A DNA stretch of 64,000 nucleotides from Bacillus xiapuensis (GCF_002797355.1 NZ_KZ454939.1:1831828-1895827), one strand, 5' to 3'; shown: positions 46,721 to 55,763, numbered from the stretch's first letter. Made by a program: numbers and translations. The notes: generated by a model from the sequence alone, not told the origin.

Positions 46721-47413
46721 ATGGAACAAACATTAAAATTGACTGCAACATTGGCTGATTCTACACGCTTTTCGATCTATCAGTATATGGTTCAGCACCA
46801 AAAAGAATTTTCTGTCCAAGATATCGCGACCCAATTCCACATTCATCCTAATGTGGCACGCCTTCACCTCTCCAAACTGGAGGATATCCAGGTCATCAAG
46901 TCACACTTAAACAAATCCGGGAAAGGCGGGCGGCCCGGAAAGCTTTATAGAACAGCTGACAAGGCGATTCAATTATCTTTTCCGCACCGGGATTACCAGC
47001 TTCTTGCCAACATTTCTTTAGCAGCTCTTTCCTCTTTAGGCCAGGAGGGCGTGAAAGCGGCTGAAAAAGCCGGGCGTGCTTTTGGATTGAAAAATATTCA
47101 GCAAAGAACGGACGCCCAGCGAATGTTAACGAGAGATGAGAAACTCCAGCATTTGCAAGAATTATCCTTTATGACCGGTTCCGTCCCCGTCGTTGAAGAG
47201 ACTGGCGATCATATCCAAGTTCATTTTTCGCTTCATAATTGTCCCTTCAAAGAATCTTTGGAGGACCACGGAGAGCTGATTTGCCGGATTCATATGGCAT
47301 TTCTGGAAGGAGCCTTGACCGGACTGTTTAACAGCGTTTCATTTGAAATGGAGGAAAACTTAGCTCAAGGCTGTAAAGAATGCAAGTACCATGCCGTCAT
47401 TGAATATGATTAA
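46721..47413 (+). CDS. HTH transcriptional regulator with C-terminal cysteine cluster
   Basis: The 230-residue protein has a winged HTH (about 5-75: LADSTRFSIYQYMVQHQKEF, HIHPNVARLHLSKLEDI) and a carboxyl domain with cysteines in the pattern C-x13-C-x29-C-x2-C (HNCPF, LICRIH, GCKECKYH). That layout recalls SufR-type or 4-vinyl-reductase-like sensor domains binding a metal or Fe-S cluster; ligand and targets are not known. ATG at 46721 follows AAAGGTGA. It is followed by the DUF2626 gene. Confidence 0.8.
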   Translation: MEQTLKLTATLADSTRFSIYQYMVQHQKEFSVQDIATQFHIHPNVARLHLSKLEDIQVIKSHLNKSGKGGRPGKLYRTADKAIQLSFPHRDYQLLANISLAALSSLGQEGVKAAEKAGRAFGLKNIQQRTDAQRMLTRDEKLQHLQELSFMTGSVPVVEETGDHIQVHFSLHNCPFKESLEDHGELICRIHMAFLEGALTGLFNSVSFEMEENLAQGCKECKYHAVIEYD

Positions 47414-47420
47414 ACAAACG

Positions 47421-47450
47421 TTTACAATTTCATGATCTTTCCATTATAAT
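47421..47450 (+). promoter_or_regulatory. Sigma-A promoter for yqgY
   Basis: TTTACA and TATAAT are 18 bases apart, 40 bases before the GTG start. Confidence 0.6.
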
Positions 47451-47490
47451 AGGATATTGATGGAGTGTTACACAAAGGAGGGGATACATA

Positions 47491-47733
47491 GTGGATCGCA
47501 TGTTCCGTGTACTAGCATTTTGGACTGGGATTTTTTCAGTGATGTTCTATCTTGGCCACATGAATATTACTGCGCTTATTTTCTTAGGTCAAACGGGGTT
47601 CTTTTTGCTTTTAGGCTATTTAAAATTAACTGAACGGATGTACATTTATGTGTTCGCAGCGTATTTAACTGTATTCTTTGCCGGATTCACCTACTGGACA
47701 ACATTCATGATGACTCCGGGAGCGGCCCAATAA
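47491..47733 (+). CDS. yqgY: YqgY-like DUF2626 membrane protein
   Basis: The 80-residue protein has three hydrophobic segments (about 6-22, 27-45, 50-72) and the motif LGHMNITALIFLGQTGFFLLLGY split across the first two. DUF2626 has no assigned function. GTG start at 47491 follows GGAGGGG; own promoter and terminator. Confidence 0.82.
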   Translation: MDRMFRVLAFWTGIFSVMFYLGHMNITALIFLGQTGFFLLLGYLKLTERMYIYVFAAYLTVFFAGFTYWTTFMMTPGAAQ

Positions 47734-47747
47734 ACGGCACGCTATTC

Positions 47748-47781
47748 AACCGCCCCTTACTATTTTAGGGACGGTTTTTTT
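47748..47781 (+). terminator. yqgY terminator
   Basis: ACCGCCCC pairs with GGGACGGT (one mismatch) around TTACTATTTTA and is followed by seven T. Confidence 0.88.
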
Positions 47782-47813
47782 GTGTGCAAAAAAGAAATCC
47801 ATTTAGCTTTGCA

Positions 47814-48446
47814 TTAGAATCCATTTAAGAATGGGTTGCTCTCCATTTCCGCTCCAATAGCAGTAGCCGGCCCGTGTCCAGGAAGAACGACGGTTTCTTC
47901 TGGAAGAGTCAGCAGATGCTGATGGATGCTTTCGATCAGCTGATCATGGTTTCCTCTATGCAGATCGGTTCGTCCAATACTCCCCATAAATAATGTATCT
48001 CCGGCAAATACGACGTTTCCTTCTGCAAAATAATAAGAAATGCTCCCTGGAGAATGTCCCGGAGTATGGAGCAAACGAAAATGAAAGCCGCCGATTGACA
48101 AGCTTTTTTCATCTGTTAGATAATAGTCAGCCGGCTTTTGCGTAACCTTTCCCATCCGAAAAAAAGCTGAGCCATTTAATTGCGGATTTTCCATCCATCC
48201 TTCTTCTTCCTTGTGTAAATAAACCGGAATGCGAAAAGCATTGCGCACATCATCCACCGCTCCGATGTGATCAAAATGAGCATGCGTCAGTAAAATAGCT
48301 AAAGGAGTTAAACTATTCGCTTTTAACCACTCGATCACCCTTCTTCCATCTGAGCCAGGATCAAAAATAACGCACTCCTGCTGATCATTTGCAAGCACAT
48401 AACAATTCGTTTGCAATATACCTAATGGCAATTGAGTCCAATTCAT
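47814..48446 (-). CDS. yqgX: MBL-fold metallohydrolase (YqgX)
   Basis: The 210-residue glyoxalase-II-like hydrolase has the metal motif THAHFDHIG (about 54-62), LHTPGHSPGS, the bridging aspartate in VFAGDTLF and a final LPGHGPAT. Family members hydrolyse thioesters such as hydroxyacylglutathione; the real substrate in a Bacillus is unknown. ATG at 48446. Confidence 0.9.
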   Translation of the reverse strand: MNWTQLPLGILQTNCYVLANDQQECVIFDPGSDGRRVIEWLKANSLTPLAILLTHAHFDHIGAVDDVRNAFRIPVYLHKEEEGWMENPQLNGSAFFRMGKVTQKPADYYLTDEKSLSIGGFHFRLLHTPGHSPGSISYYFAEGNVVFAGDTLFMGSIGRTDLHRGNHDQLIESIHQHLLTLPEETVVLPGHGPATAIGAEMESNPFLNGF

Positions 48447-48632
48447 CTTTTCAGCCTACCTTTTCTCTGGGATACTCTTATCGTACCAATCATTTGCCCG
48501 TTTTTAAAGAGCGATCATTTTTCAGCTCGACAAAGACTTCAAAAAATTATAAAATGGAAAGGAATAGCATTGTTTCTACATAGACATTATCAATCCTGCT
48601 ATTGATGAATGGATAAAGAAAGGGGTTTGACA

Positions 48633-48809
48633 ATGAACGGCTTAGTGATTATCTTCGGACTAGTAGCTATCCTTGCCGTGTTCAGCACGTTAAGCGCTTT
48701 AAAGAACAAGAACATTTTGGGAATTCTTTTCGGTCTGGGAACGGTTGGTGTATTCGGCTGGTTTACAGTCATGACATTTATTCATAGCGGTTATCCTGGC
48801 GCCAGTTAA
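48633..48809 (+). CDS. yqgW: YqgW-like DUF2759 small membrane protein
   Basis: The 58-residue protein is made of two hydrophobic segments (about 3-22 and 30-50) separated by LKNKN. It matches DUF2759/YqgW; function unknown. ATG at 48633 follows GAAAGGGG. Confidence 0.8.
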   Translation: MNGLVIIFGLVAILAVFSTLSALKNKNILGILFGLGTVGVFGWFTVMTFIHSGYPGAS

Positions 48810-48865
48810 ATAGCCTGCTGCTGCCGCTAACACAAAAGGGGCTTGGGCTTATAAGCCTCTAAAGT

Positions 48866-48912
48866 AAGAACGCGGAGAGATAAACAACTCGGTTTTCTCT
48901 CCGCGTTCTTTC
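48866..48912. terminator. Bidirectional terminator between yqgW and yqgT
   Basis: AAGAACGCGGAGAG (48866-48879) pairs perfectly with 48897-48910. A weaker GGGGCTT/AAGCCTC hairpin lies just before it at 48835-48860. Confidence 0.75.
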
Positions 48913-48980
48913 GTTGTGAGCGGGTCTCCTGAAGATGTTCGGTCTTGCCCGCCAATTTCAGGAAGCAGCGGGCTTTTGCA

Positions 48981-49874
48981 TTAGGTGCCGGCATTGAGCA
49001 AAGCGGCAATACATATGTTTCTTGTGGCGATATAAATCTCCTCCAGCTGGGTTAATGGGAGGGGATTGCACCCTTTCCCCAGCTCAATTGTAAATCCCGG
49101 ACGCTGAAACTCCTGAATAAACCAATCCTTATAGCCGGCATGACTGTCGATAAAGCGAACCGCTTGATAGCCGCTCACCCGTTCAAATATTTCTGCGAGA
49201 AGCCTTGACTCCTCCGGCTCATTTCCTTCGTATCCCCAATAAAATTCCGCTCCTTGTGTATGAAAAGCTGCCATGAGGTCAAATTGCTCTCTCTGCTGCA
49301 GTTTAGCCATCGCGATCGCTTCTGGCTCACTTAATGGCCGCTCTCCCGGATAATCGCGGGGAGCCGGTGATTTAGGCTCTTTCCTCTCCTTTTCAATGTC
49401 CCAATTAGCCGGAAACTGATTGTTTAAATCCACCCCTCGGATATTGGCTTTCCACCCATCAAATTGCTCAACCTCACCATTTATCGCTTTCACTTGCTGT
49501 TCGTTTGCCGCCGATGGCCCATTGATCACGAGCTCCACACCATCGGGATTAACCATGGGAACGACAGATAAGGATGCCTCGCTCCATAATTTCTTGGCGA
49601 GGACCCAGCCAATGCTTGAGCCGCTTGCCAATGCTTGAGCATATTCTTTAATAAATGAGACAAGCACAGAAGAAGTGATCCATTCATTCGCATGAAATGA
49701 ACCGTTAAAATGAAGTTTTTTCGTACCTTCCCCAATTCGAATCTCCCAAATCGGCCGCCCTTCTACACTCCTTCCAATCTCCTCTGTTTGAATAAAAGAA
49801 TATAACCGGCTTAACTCCTCAATATCATCCGATAACTCTCTGAAATCATAAGGCCTATAACTTAAAATAGACAT
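48981..49874 (-). CDS. yqgT: M14 peptidase, gamma-D-glutamyl-diamino acid endopeptidase-like (YqgT), without LysM
   Basis: The 297-residue zinc carboxypeptidase-fold enzyme has HxxE ligands in FHANEW (about residue 62), the third ligand in AAFHTQG, the arginine/substrate segment GVDLNNQFPANW and the catalytic glutamate in TIELGKGCNP. It should cut the gamma-D-Glu-meso-diaminopimelate bond in peptidoglycan peptides. Relatives such as ENP1 carry two LysM repeats first; here the catalytic domain starts at once and no signal peptide is seen, so it may act on recycled muropeptides in the cytoplasm. Confidence 0.87.
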   Translation of the reverse strand: MSILSYRPYDFRELSDDIEELSRLYSFIQTEEIGRSVEGRPIWEIRIGEGTKKLHFNGSFHANEWITSSVLVSFIKEYAQALASGSSIGWVLAKKLWSEASLSVVPMVNPDGVELVINGPSAANEQQVKAINGEVEQFDGWKANIRGVDLNNQFPANWDIEKERKEPKSPAPRDYPGERPLSEPEAIAMAKLQQREQFDLMAAFHTQGAEFYWGYEGNEPEESRLLAEIFERVSGYQAVRFIDSHAGYKDWFIQEFQRPGFTIELGKGCNPLPLTQLEEIYIATRNICIAALLNAGT

Positions 49875-49910
49875 ATCTTCCCTCCTTGCTGCACATCATC
49901 CTTTCAATCT

Positions 49911-50081
49911 ATGCATTTGCCGCTCCATGATATGACTCCGGCTGCTCTTCAAGGATTCCATACTAAAAAACTTTCCAATTATCAATGTATCTCAAATCAG
50001 AACATGGATGAATGGTTCCGTGAGAATGAAGTCCACAGATTTAATCAGCCGATTGGAAAGCAATACAAGCATAGATATTGA
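49911..50081 (+). pseudogene. Fragment of an accessory gene (56 codons)
   Basis: An open frame reads MTPAALQGFHTKKL (after an earlier ATG) and ends NEVHRFNQPIGKQYKHRY. It has no ribosome site. Its composition is unlike the flanking core genes. It could be the tail of a larger lost gene, for example a toxin carboxyl end, but I cannot name it. Confidence 0.3.
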
Positions 50082-50142
50082 GCTAAGTCTTTGAGTGGTG
50101 ACGAAAAGAAAAAACACCAGGCAAGTTATTTATAACTGAAGT

Positions 50143-50363
50143 TTGAAGAAAGAAGCTGATTGGGAACAAGGTATGTATCGTAAACACTTGATTTCCTACG
50201 GTGGAATTTTGAAAAAACACATAAGGAATTAAACCTTAATGACATTGAAAACGGTAATTTAATTCATACCGTTGATGACGAAGAAATTAGTGAAAATACC
50301 TATAGCATACTAGCTTATTGGAACTGGGAATGTCAAAATTACATTATAATGGACATTGAGTAA
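50143..50363 (+). pseudogene. Frameshifted small acidic protein gene
   Basis: Two overlapping frames join into one plausible protein: LKKEADWEQGMYRKHL, then after a shift near 50185-50195, LRWNFEKTHKELNLNDIENG and ISENTYSILAYWNWECQNY to TAA at 50361. The acidic, tryptophan-rich composition is like small immunity proteins of polymorphic toxin systems, but no family is recognised. The single frameshift argues for a dead gene. Confidence 0.4.
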
Positions 50364-50462
50364 CAATGGATTGAGATGAGCACATAGTTTAACAGCTAAA
50401 AAATATAGATAAGGCATGAATCTATGAAAAAATACATTCAATAAAAGAAGGTGGCTCATAAG

Positions 50463-50735
50463 ATGGTTAAAAAAATAGGAATTACTCTTTTAATTTTGTT
50501 GGTTTTATTAATTGGTATTTTTGGATACATTGCTTATAAGAAAAATGAGGTAAAAAATGCGGTGGAAGATTATTTGATCAATGAAGAACAGGTAAAAAAA
50601 GAAGATATATTAACATTGGAACCGTTTATAGCAAATTTAAGCGGGGATAAAAACTATTTAGTGCTTGTTCAAATAAAGAATGATGAGAAAAAATATTATT
50701 ATTTTAAAGATACAAAAAAAATAAAGTATTATTAG
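50463..50735 (+). CDS. DUF3139-like small membrane protein
   Basis: The 90-residue protein has one amino-terminal membrane helix (GITLLILLVLLIGIFGYIAY) and a lysine-rich soluble part (NEEQVKKEDILTLEPF, NDEKKYYYF), resembling DUF3139 proteins, whose function is unknown. ATG at 50463 is eight bases after AAGGTGG. The DNA is AT-rich compared with the neighbours, consistent with acquisition. It has a strong terminator. Confidence 0.7.
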   Translation: MVKKIGITLLILLVLLIGIFGYIAYKKNEVKNAVEDYLINEEQVKKEDILTLEPFIANLSGDKNYLVLVQIKNDEKKYYYFKDTKKIKYY

Positions 50736-50768
50736 AGTCCTATACTCTAAACGGAGAAGAGCATGTAC

Positions 50769-50805
50769 TCAATTAAAAAGAGGCACTTTGCCTCTTTTTA
50801 ATTGA
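50769..50805. terminator. Terminator after the DUF3139 gene
   Basis: TCAATTAAAAAGAGGCA pairs with TGCCTCTTTTTAATTGA around three bases, with A and T runs in the stem, so it can work on both strands. Confidence 0.85.
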
Positions 50806-50930
50806 CCATATAATTGACCATATATTATCTACATCAGAAAATTTGAATATGTAGAGTGCCATTCAATCTCTTTTGAGCAGGTGGATCAATAGATGAAGCA
50901 TTACAATGAAGAGCGTATACAAAAGAAAGT

Positions 50931-50971
50931 AGGCTGCCATACACCAATAGAGTTTGGTCAAATGGCAGCCT
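50931..50971 (-). terminator. Terminator downstream of yqgS
   Basis: AGGCTGCCAT pairs perfectly with ATGGCAGCCT; on the minus strand ACTTTCTTTTG follows. It lies 57 bases past the yqgS stop. Confidence 0.7.
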
Positions 50972-51027
50972 AAGAGGGTGTTTTATTCTTGTCTCAAATC
51001 ACTTGATTAGCCCAAAATAGCAGCTTT

Positions 51028-52905
51028 TTATTTTTGCTCTATCTTTTTAGCTGCATCTGGATCATAGAATCGCAGCAAGTCACCGTAAATAATTCGGTCG
51101 GAATAATTCAGTTCAGTCGCAGCCTTTTTCATGTACGGCGCACAATATTTCTTATCTGTCGGCTGCTCAGTCGCTTTATCCCAGCATTTATCGCCAGCGT
51201 ATACATAATCCTTCGTTACGAAGCGTCCATCGCGGAAAACCGCTAAGTTCTTATGATCTTCGGATAACAAGTCTTGTCCGAGCTGCAAATCATCCTTCGT
51301 TTGAATACCGAGCAAGTGAAGAAGAGTTGGACGCATGTCTAATTGGCCGCCAACACTATCAATCACTCTGCCTTTTAAGCCCGGCACATGTACGATAAAC
51401 GGCACCTTCTGCAATTGAGCAGACACAAACGGCGTCACTTCTTTTCCTAAATATTGACTCATCGCTTCATTATGATTCTCTGATATTCCATAATGGTCAC
51501 CGTATAAGACAATTACAGAATTCTCATACAGACCGGCTTCTTTTAATTTTTCCACAAAACGTTTTAACGCTTCATCCGTATACCGGACTGTGACGAAATA
51601 ACGATTCAATGTTCCGGAGTTAGAAGTGAATTCATCAATGAATTTATCCTCTTCATCATAATAAAACGGGTGATGATTCGTTAAAGTAATCATTTTGGAA
51701 TAGAAAGGCTTTGGCATTTTTTTCATATGCTCCACAGACTGTTCAAAGAACGGCTGATCCTTCATTCCCCAGTTTACACTGTTCTCATCGTTAATTTCGT
51801 AATCTCCCGCTTCATAAAAGCGCTCATACCCAAGAGACTTGTACATAATGTCGCGGTTCCAAAAGCTTTTGTTATTCGCATGCATTGCATTTGAATAGTA
51901 ACCGTTTTGATCCAGCTTCTCAGCCATCGAATTATATTCGTTGCCTGAATGCGTAAAGAAAACGGCCCCGCGGCTCAATGGATATAGAGAGTTTTCTACA
52001 AGAAACTCCGCATCAGACGTTTTTCCTTGTCCGGTTTGATGGTAAAAGTTAGTAAACTGCAGACTTTGTTTGGCAAATTGATTCATAAACGGAGTGATCT
52101 CCTGACCGTTTACTTTATTGTTCAGCACAAACTGCTGCGTGGATTCCACAGACACTAAAATTAAGTTTTTCCCTTTCGCTACCCCGAACAAGTCATCTTT
52201 CGGCTTAGCATAATTAGCAGCTGAGTAGTTTTTAATATCCGCCAGCTCACTTCCATCTGCTAGCGCGCGCTGTGCAGATGATTTAGATTGCAGCAGCACA
52301 TCATAGACATGATAGTTAAATGTACCAATATTCTTTACTAGCATTTCACGGTCAAATGTTCTGGTCAGCAGCTGCGGACGCTCAATTTCAGATAGTCCTA
52401 GATTCAAAAACAGCGTAGCAATCGCCGTTAAAAAGAAAGCGCGGCGATTCATCTTTGTCATAGGGCGAAAAGCAATGAACTTCGGCTTTACTTTTAAGAT
52501 GATCGCCAATAAAATGATATCTGCAAAGTAAAAGATATCATACCACTTAAATTCTTCGGTGACACTATTGCCTAAATCTGCAAAGTTGCTCGTTTGGAAA
52601 AGCAATGGCATCGTAATAAAGTCATTGAAAAATCGATAGAATACTACATTTGCATAAAGCAAGATTGTCAGTATAAAGCTTGTAATGAGCACATAACGAT
52701 TTCTAGCTTTATCGCTTTTAAACAGCAAGCTTACTCCTAAAGCAAGCATGATAAAGCTCAATGGATTGATGAATAGTATAAACTCTTGCAATGTATTTTC
52801 AATATCCATTTGAAAGCTTGTTTTATAAGTAATGTAGGTTTTTAACCACAAGAACAGAACAGCAACAGCAATCAATGTTACGTTGTTGCGTAAGGTTCCT
52901 TTCAT
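51028..52905 (-). CDS. yqgS: LtaS-type lipoteichoic acid synthase (YqgS-like)
   Basis: The 625-residue membrane enzyme has five amino-terminal helices (within about 8-175) and an extracellular sulfatase-fold domain (about 235-600). The catalytic threonine lies in [10 protein letters not shown], metal ligands in VSVESTQ, ALYGDHYG-like [12 protein letters not shown] and the H of TLTNHHPF. It polymerises glycerol phosphate from phosphatidylglycerol. B. subtilis has four LtaS paralogues; position next to glcK-yqgQ-yqgP identifies this as the YqgS orthologue. Confidence 0.92.
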   Translation of the reverse strand: MKGTLRNNVTLIAVAVLFLWLKTYITYKTSFQMDIENTLQEFILFINPLSFIMLALGVSLLFKSDKARNRYVLITSFILTILLYANVVFYRFFNDFITMPLLFQTSNFADLGNSVTEEFKWYDIFYFADIILLAIILKVKPKFIAFRPMTKMNRRAFFLTAIATLFLNLGLSEIERPQLLTRTFDREMLVKNIGTFNYHVYDVLLQSKSSAQRALADGSELADIKNYSAANYAKPKDDLFGVAKGKNLILVSVESTQQFVLNNKVNGQEITPFMNQFAKQSLQFTNFYHQTGQGKTSDAEFLVENSLYPLSRGAVFFTHSGNEYNSMAEKLDQNGYYSNAMHANNKSFWNRDIMYKSLGYERFYEAGDYEINDENSVNWGMKDQPFFEQSVEHMKKMPKPFYSKMITLTNHHPFYYDEEDKFIDEFTSNSGTLNRYFVTVRYTDEALKRFVEKLKEAGLYENSVIVLYGDHYGISENHNEAMSQYLGKEVTPFVSAQLQKVPFIVHVPGLKGRVIDSVGGQLDMRPTLLHLLGIQTKDDLQLGQDLLSEDHKNLAVFRDGRFVTKDYVYAGDKCWDKATEQPTDKKYCAPYMKKAATELNYSDRIIYGDLLRFYDPDAAKKIEQK

Positions 52906-53098
52906 TCAATACCCTCCTTATACATCCCTTCCATCAAAATTGCCTTTTTCGCTTATAATTGTAAAAAACATCATAGATAATCTTAATACTTTTTTTACAA
53001 AAAAGCAAACTAGACAATAAATAGATTTTATAAAATGGGAGTTTGGGGAGGGTTTCCACCTTTTTATAGGAAACAATACGTGCAATAGGACTTTCTTC

Positions 53099-53160
53099 CG
53101 TATGCAAGATGCCTTAGGACTTCTTCTTTACGTCTGAAGCCGGGAATCAAAAGACTAAAA
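53099..53160 (-). repeat. Possible copy D of the dispersed repeat (diverged, inverted)
   Basis: GTATGCAAGATGCCTTAGGA begins a stretch resembling, in inverse orientation, the end of copy C (GCATCTTGCAAGC). The match decays quickly. The surrounding 52906-53286 has no gene that I can support. Confidence 0.3.
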
Positions 53161-53286
53161 GGGGGATCATGCCATCTAAATGCCCAACTCATTCAAGCCT
53201 GCACGTTGACTTTGTGATAATCGCCTTTGTGCTTCTTTTCAGCAGCGGGGAATGAGAGAATACATCCGCTGTTTGGCATTAAAAAT

Positions 53287-53332
53287 GAAACGGTCTTCCT
53301 AAAAAGATTTGTCTTTTTAGGAAGACCGTTTC
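53287..53332 (-). terminator. glcK operon terminator with perfect 20-bp stem
   Basis: GAAACGGTCTTCCTAAAAAG (53287-53306) pairs perfectly with 53313-53332 around ATTTGT. On the minus strand ATTTTTAATG follows. It starts 14 bases past the glcK stop. Confidence 0.88.
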
Positions 53333-53345
53333 AATACCGCGGACA

Positions 53346-54320
53346 TTATGCCTTTGACTGTTTAGTGAGCATTTTCTTTTTAATCAGCCAGGCGGCTCCA
53401 ATCACTCCGGCCTGGTTTCCGAGAACTGCCAGATCGATCGCCGTTGTAGCTTTCACAGGTTCAAATGCAAATTCTTCAAAATAGCTTCTTATAGATTGAA
53501 GCAAAGGCGCCCCGGCCTTCGAAACTCCCCCGCCAATCACGATTTTCTCCGGATTCAAGGAATTTCCAAGATAAGATAAAGCTAAGCCGAGATAGCGGCA
53601 GCAGTGGTCGATCACTTGTTTGGCCACTTTGTCTCCTTCATTTGCTGCTTGAAAAACATCTCGTGAATTAAAAGATCTTTTTTCCCGCAGCACCGAGGCC
53701 TCCGTTGTCGCTTGCAGCTGCTTGTTGGCCAGCCTGACGAGACCAGTAGCAGAGGCCACCGTTTCCAAACAGCCGCTTTTTCCGCAGTTACACCTTTCTC
53801 CATCTTCTAAAACGACGGTCACATGGCCTATTTCACCGGCCACACCGCCTTTTCCTCTTACAATTTCTCCATTAGCTATGATTCCGCCGCCAACGCCCGT
53901 TCCCAGAGTGACGCATACAAGGTCGCGCGCACCTGCCCCGGCCCCTTTCCACATCTCGCCGAGAGCGGCACATTTTGCGTCGTTTTCTACGGCAACCGGA
54001 AGCTTACTTTCTTTTTCCAGCCGTTCCTTTATAGGGTAATTGGGATCCCATCCTAAGTTCACAGCTGTCAGCATCACGCCCTCATCACTTATAGGCCCCG
54101 GAGCCCCCATTCCGATCCCGATAATGCGCTCCTTGGACACATTCATTCGTTCAAGCTGGCGGTGAATCGACTTCACAATATTTGCGATTATTCTCTTTCC
54201 TTTGTCCGATGTGTCCGTTGGAATTTCCCAGCAAGCCGCTAGATCACCGCTTTCTGTAATAAAAGCGAGTTTTGTTGTTGTGCCGCCAAGGTCAACAGCA
54301 GCAATCCATTGTTCTGCCAT
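53346..54320 (-). CDS. glcK: Glucokinase, ROK family
   Basis: The 324-residue ROK kinase phosphorylates glucose with ATP. The phosphate loop is DLGGTTTKLAF (about 9-19), followed by GAPGPISDEG, GTGVGGGII and the zinc motif CNCGKSGCLET with an upstream histidine (GEIGHV). ATG at 54318-54320 follows GGTGATAAGC. It follows yqgQ by five bases, the usual arrangement. Confidence 0.95.
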   Translation of the reverse strand: MAEQWIAAVDLGGTTTKLAFITESGDLAACWEIPTDTSDKGKRIIANIVKSIHRQLERMNVSKERIIGIGMGAPGPISDEGVMLTAVNLGWDPNYPIKERLEKESKLPVAVENDAKCAALGEMWKGAGAGARDLVCVTLGTGVGGGIIANGEIVRGKGGVAGEIGHVTVVLEDGERCNCGKSGCLETVASATGLVRLANKQLQATTEASVLREKRSFNSRDVFQAANEGDKVAKQVIDHCCRYLGLALSYLGNSLNPEKIVIGGGVSKAGAPLLQSIRSYFEEFAFEPVKATTAIDLAVLGNQAGVIGAAWLIKKKMLTKQSKA

Positions 54321-54325
54321 GCTTA

Positions 54326-54541
54326 TCACCTATTTTTTTTGTCTTTTTCTTTTTGAATTTCATGACGCAATAATAAAAGAGCCATTTGAAATTCCTTTGG
54401 ATCTACTAATTGGGAATGATGCAGCTCTCTTAGCTCCGCTTCCATCAGCTGCAGATCCGCCAAGCGGTCTCCTATATAAACAAACACACCAAATCGTTTC
54501 AATAATTGCTGGACATCCCAAATCGTTCTCAACTTATCCAC
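54326..54541 (-). CDS. yqgQ: YqgQ-like DUF910 protein
   Basis: The 71-residue helical protein has TIWDVQQLLKRFGVFVYIGD and ADLQLMEAELRELH, the DUF910/YqgQ pattern; it is a small nucleic-acid-binding-like fold of unknown role, always beside glcK. The GTG at 54541 is the outer start; TTG three codons later is an alternative since AGGTGG precedes it. Confidence 0.85.
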   Translation of the reverse strand: MDKLRTIWDVQQLLKRFGVFVYIGDRLADLQLMEAELRELHHSQLVDPKEFQMALLLLRHEIQKEKDKKNR

Positions 54542-54569
54542 CTGCCTTCTGCTCTTTCCTTCAAACGGC

Positions 54570-55763
54570 TTATTGATGAAAGCCGAGATAAAGAACCCCC
54601 GCGGTTATACCGACCGCTGCTGCCAAGAAGGCCAGCTGCTGACCGCGCCGTCCTTGCTTCGGCAGATGAACGGTTCCCGCCGCTAAAAAGCCGCCAATTA
54701 AACCGCCAATATGCCCGGCATTATCAATTCCCGGCACGGTAAAGCCGAACACAAGGTTAATGATAATGATAAAAATAACGTTCATCCCCATCGTTCGAAA
54801 AAACTGCCGGCGGTGCATCATACCGAAATAAAGCAATGCTCCAAAACAGCCAAATATAGCACCGCTAGCTCCAGCTGACAAATTCATATTTGTTAAAAAG
54901 CTCGCGAGCGTTCCTGCAAATCCTGCGAAAATATAAAGAAACAAAAATCGCAGCCGCCCGTAAATTCTCTCAACAACCGTGCCCAGCACATAGAGAGTAA
55001 CCGTATTCATTAATAAGTGCAATAAACCAATATGCAAGAACATCGGAGTGAAAAAGCGCCACCATTCTCCCTCCAAAATGAGCGGATTATACTTGGCGCC
55101 AAATTGAATTAATGTCGCATAGTTGGTGCTTCCCCCGCTCAATTCCATCAATAAGAATACAGCTACTTGAATTCCAATAAACAAATACGAAAAAAAGGGC
55201 GCTGCATAATTAAACAGCTGCTTATCCTCTTTATTTTTCTTGATGGAGTAAGCAACCACTGCCCGCTGATAAGCAGCCGCTTCCCCGTCTGAGCATGCTT
55301 CAAAAAAATCAGGCGCCAGCTTGCCGGGAAAGAAGCGATCCAACTGATGGCGAGCTTGAACCGTTTGATCCTGACTATATAAAATGGAGGTTACTTTCGT
55401 GCGCTTCCCTTTTGGAAAATAAAAAGGAGCTTTCATATGCCGTTCGTAATCATCTACTGGGGGATGAGGAGATAGGTAAATATTCAAAACGGTTAAATTT
55501 CTTTTTCCCAGCTGTTTGCGCACGCTCTCTCCCTGTGCTGAAACCCGCTGAATATCGCGGCGCAGGCGGTTCCCCCATGTCAGATCCTCCTGTATGATGC
55601 GAATCAGCTGAGCGGATTTATTTGAAAGGTTTTCAAGAAAGATTTCTTGTCTATCTTCAAACAGGCGAATCATTTGATAATCCTGTTCCACGACTAAAAA
55701 ATAGGTCAGCTTCCAAAACAGGTTGCTTTCTGCAGAACTCATCTCATCACTGCCTTTGTCCAA
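54570..55763 (-). CDS. yqgP: Rhomboid intramembrane protease YqgP
   Basis: The 397-residue protein has a cytosolic amino domain (about 1-175) and a rhomboid core of about seven helices with HIGLLHLLMNTVTLY, catalytic serine in SAGASGAIFG and catalytic histidine in NAGHIGGLIGG. In B. subtilis YqgP cleaves the magnesium transporter MgtE with FtsH. B. subtilis YqgP, from memory about 507 residues, has a carboxyl TPR domain; this one stops after the last helix. TTG start at 55761-55763 behind GGAGGGAG. Confidence 0.9.
   Translation of the reverse strand: MDKGSDEMSSAESNLFWKLTYFLVVEQDYQMIRLFEDRQEIFLENLSNKSAQLIRIIQEDLTWGNRLRRDIQRVSAQGESVRKQLGKRNLTVLNIYLSPHPPVDDYERHMKAPFYFPKGKRTKVTSILYSQDQTVQARHQLDRFFPGKLAPDFFEACSDGEAAAYQRAVVAYSIKKNKEDKQLFNYAAPFFSYLFIGIQVAVFLLMELSGGSTNYATLIQFGAKYNPLILEGEWWRFFTPMFLHIGLLHLLMNTVTLYVLGTVVERIYGRLRFLFLYIFAGFAGTLASFLTNMNLSAGASGAIFGCFGALLYFGMMHRRQFFRTMGMNVIFIIIINLVFGFTVPGIDNAGHIGGLIGGFLAAGTVHLPKQGRRGQQLAFLAAAVGITAGVLYLGFHQ

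Noticed and set aside
53227-53484. 85-codon plus-strand frame overlapping glcK
   Set aside because: Crosses the perfect glcK terminator and is antisense to glcK.
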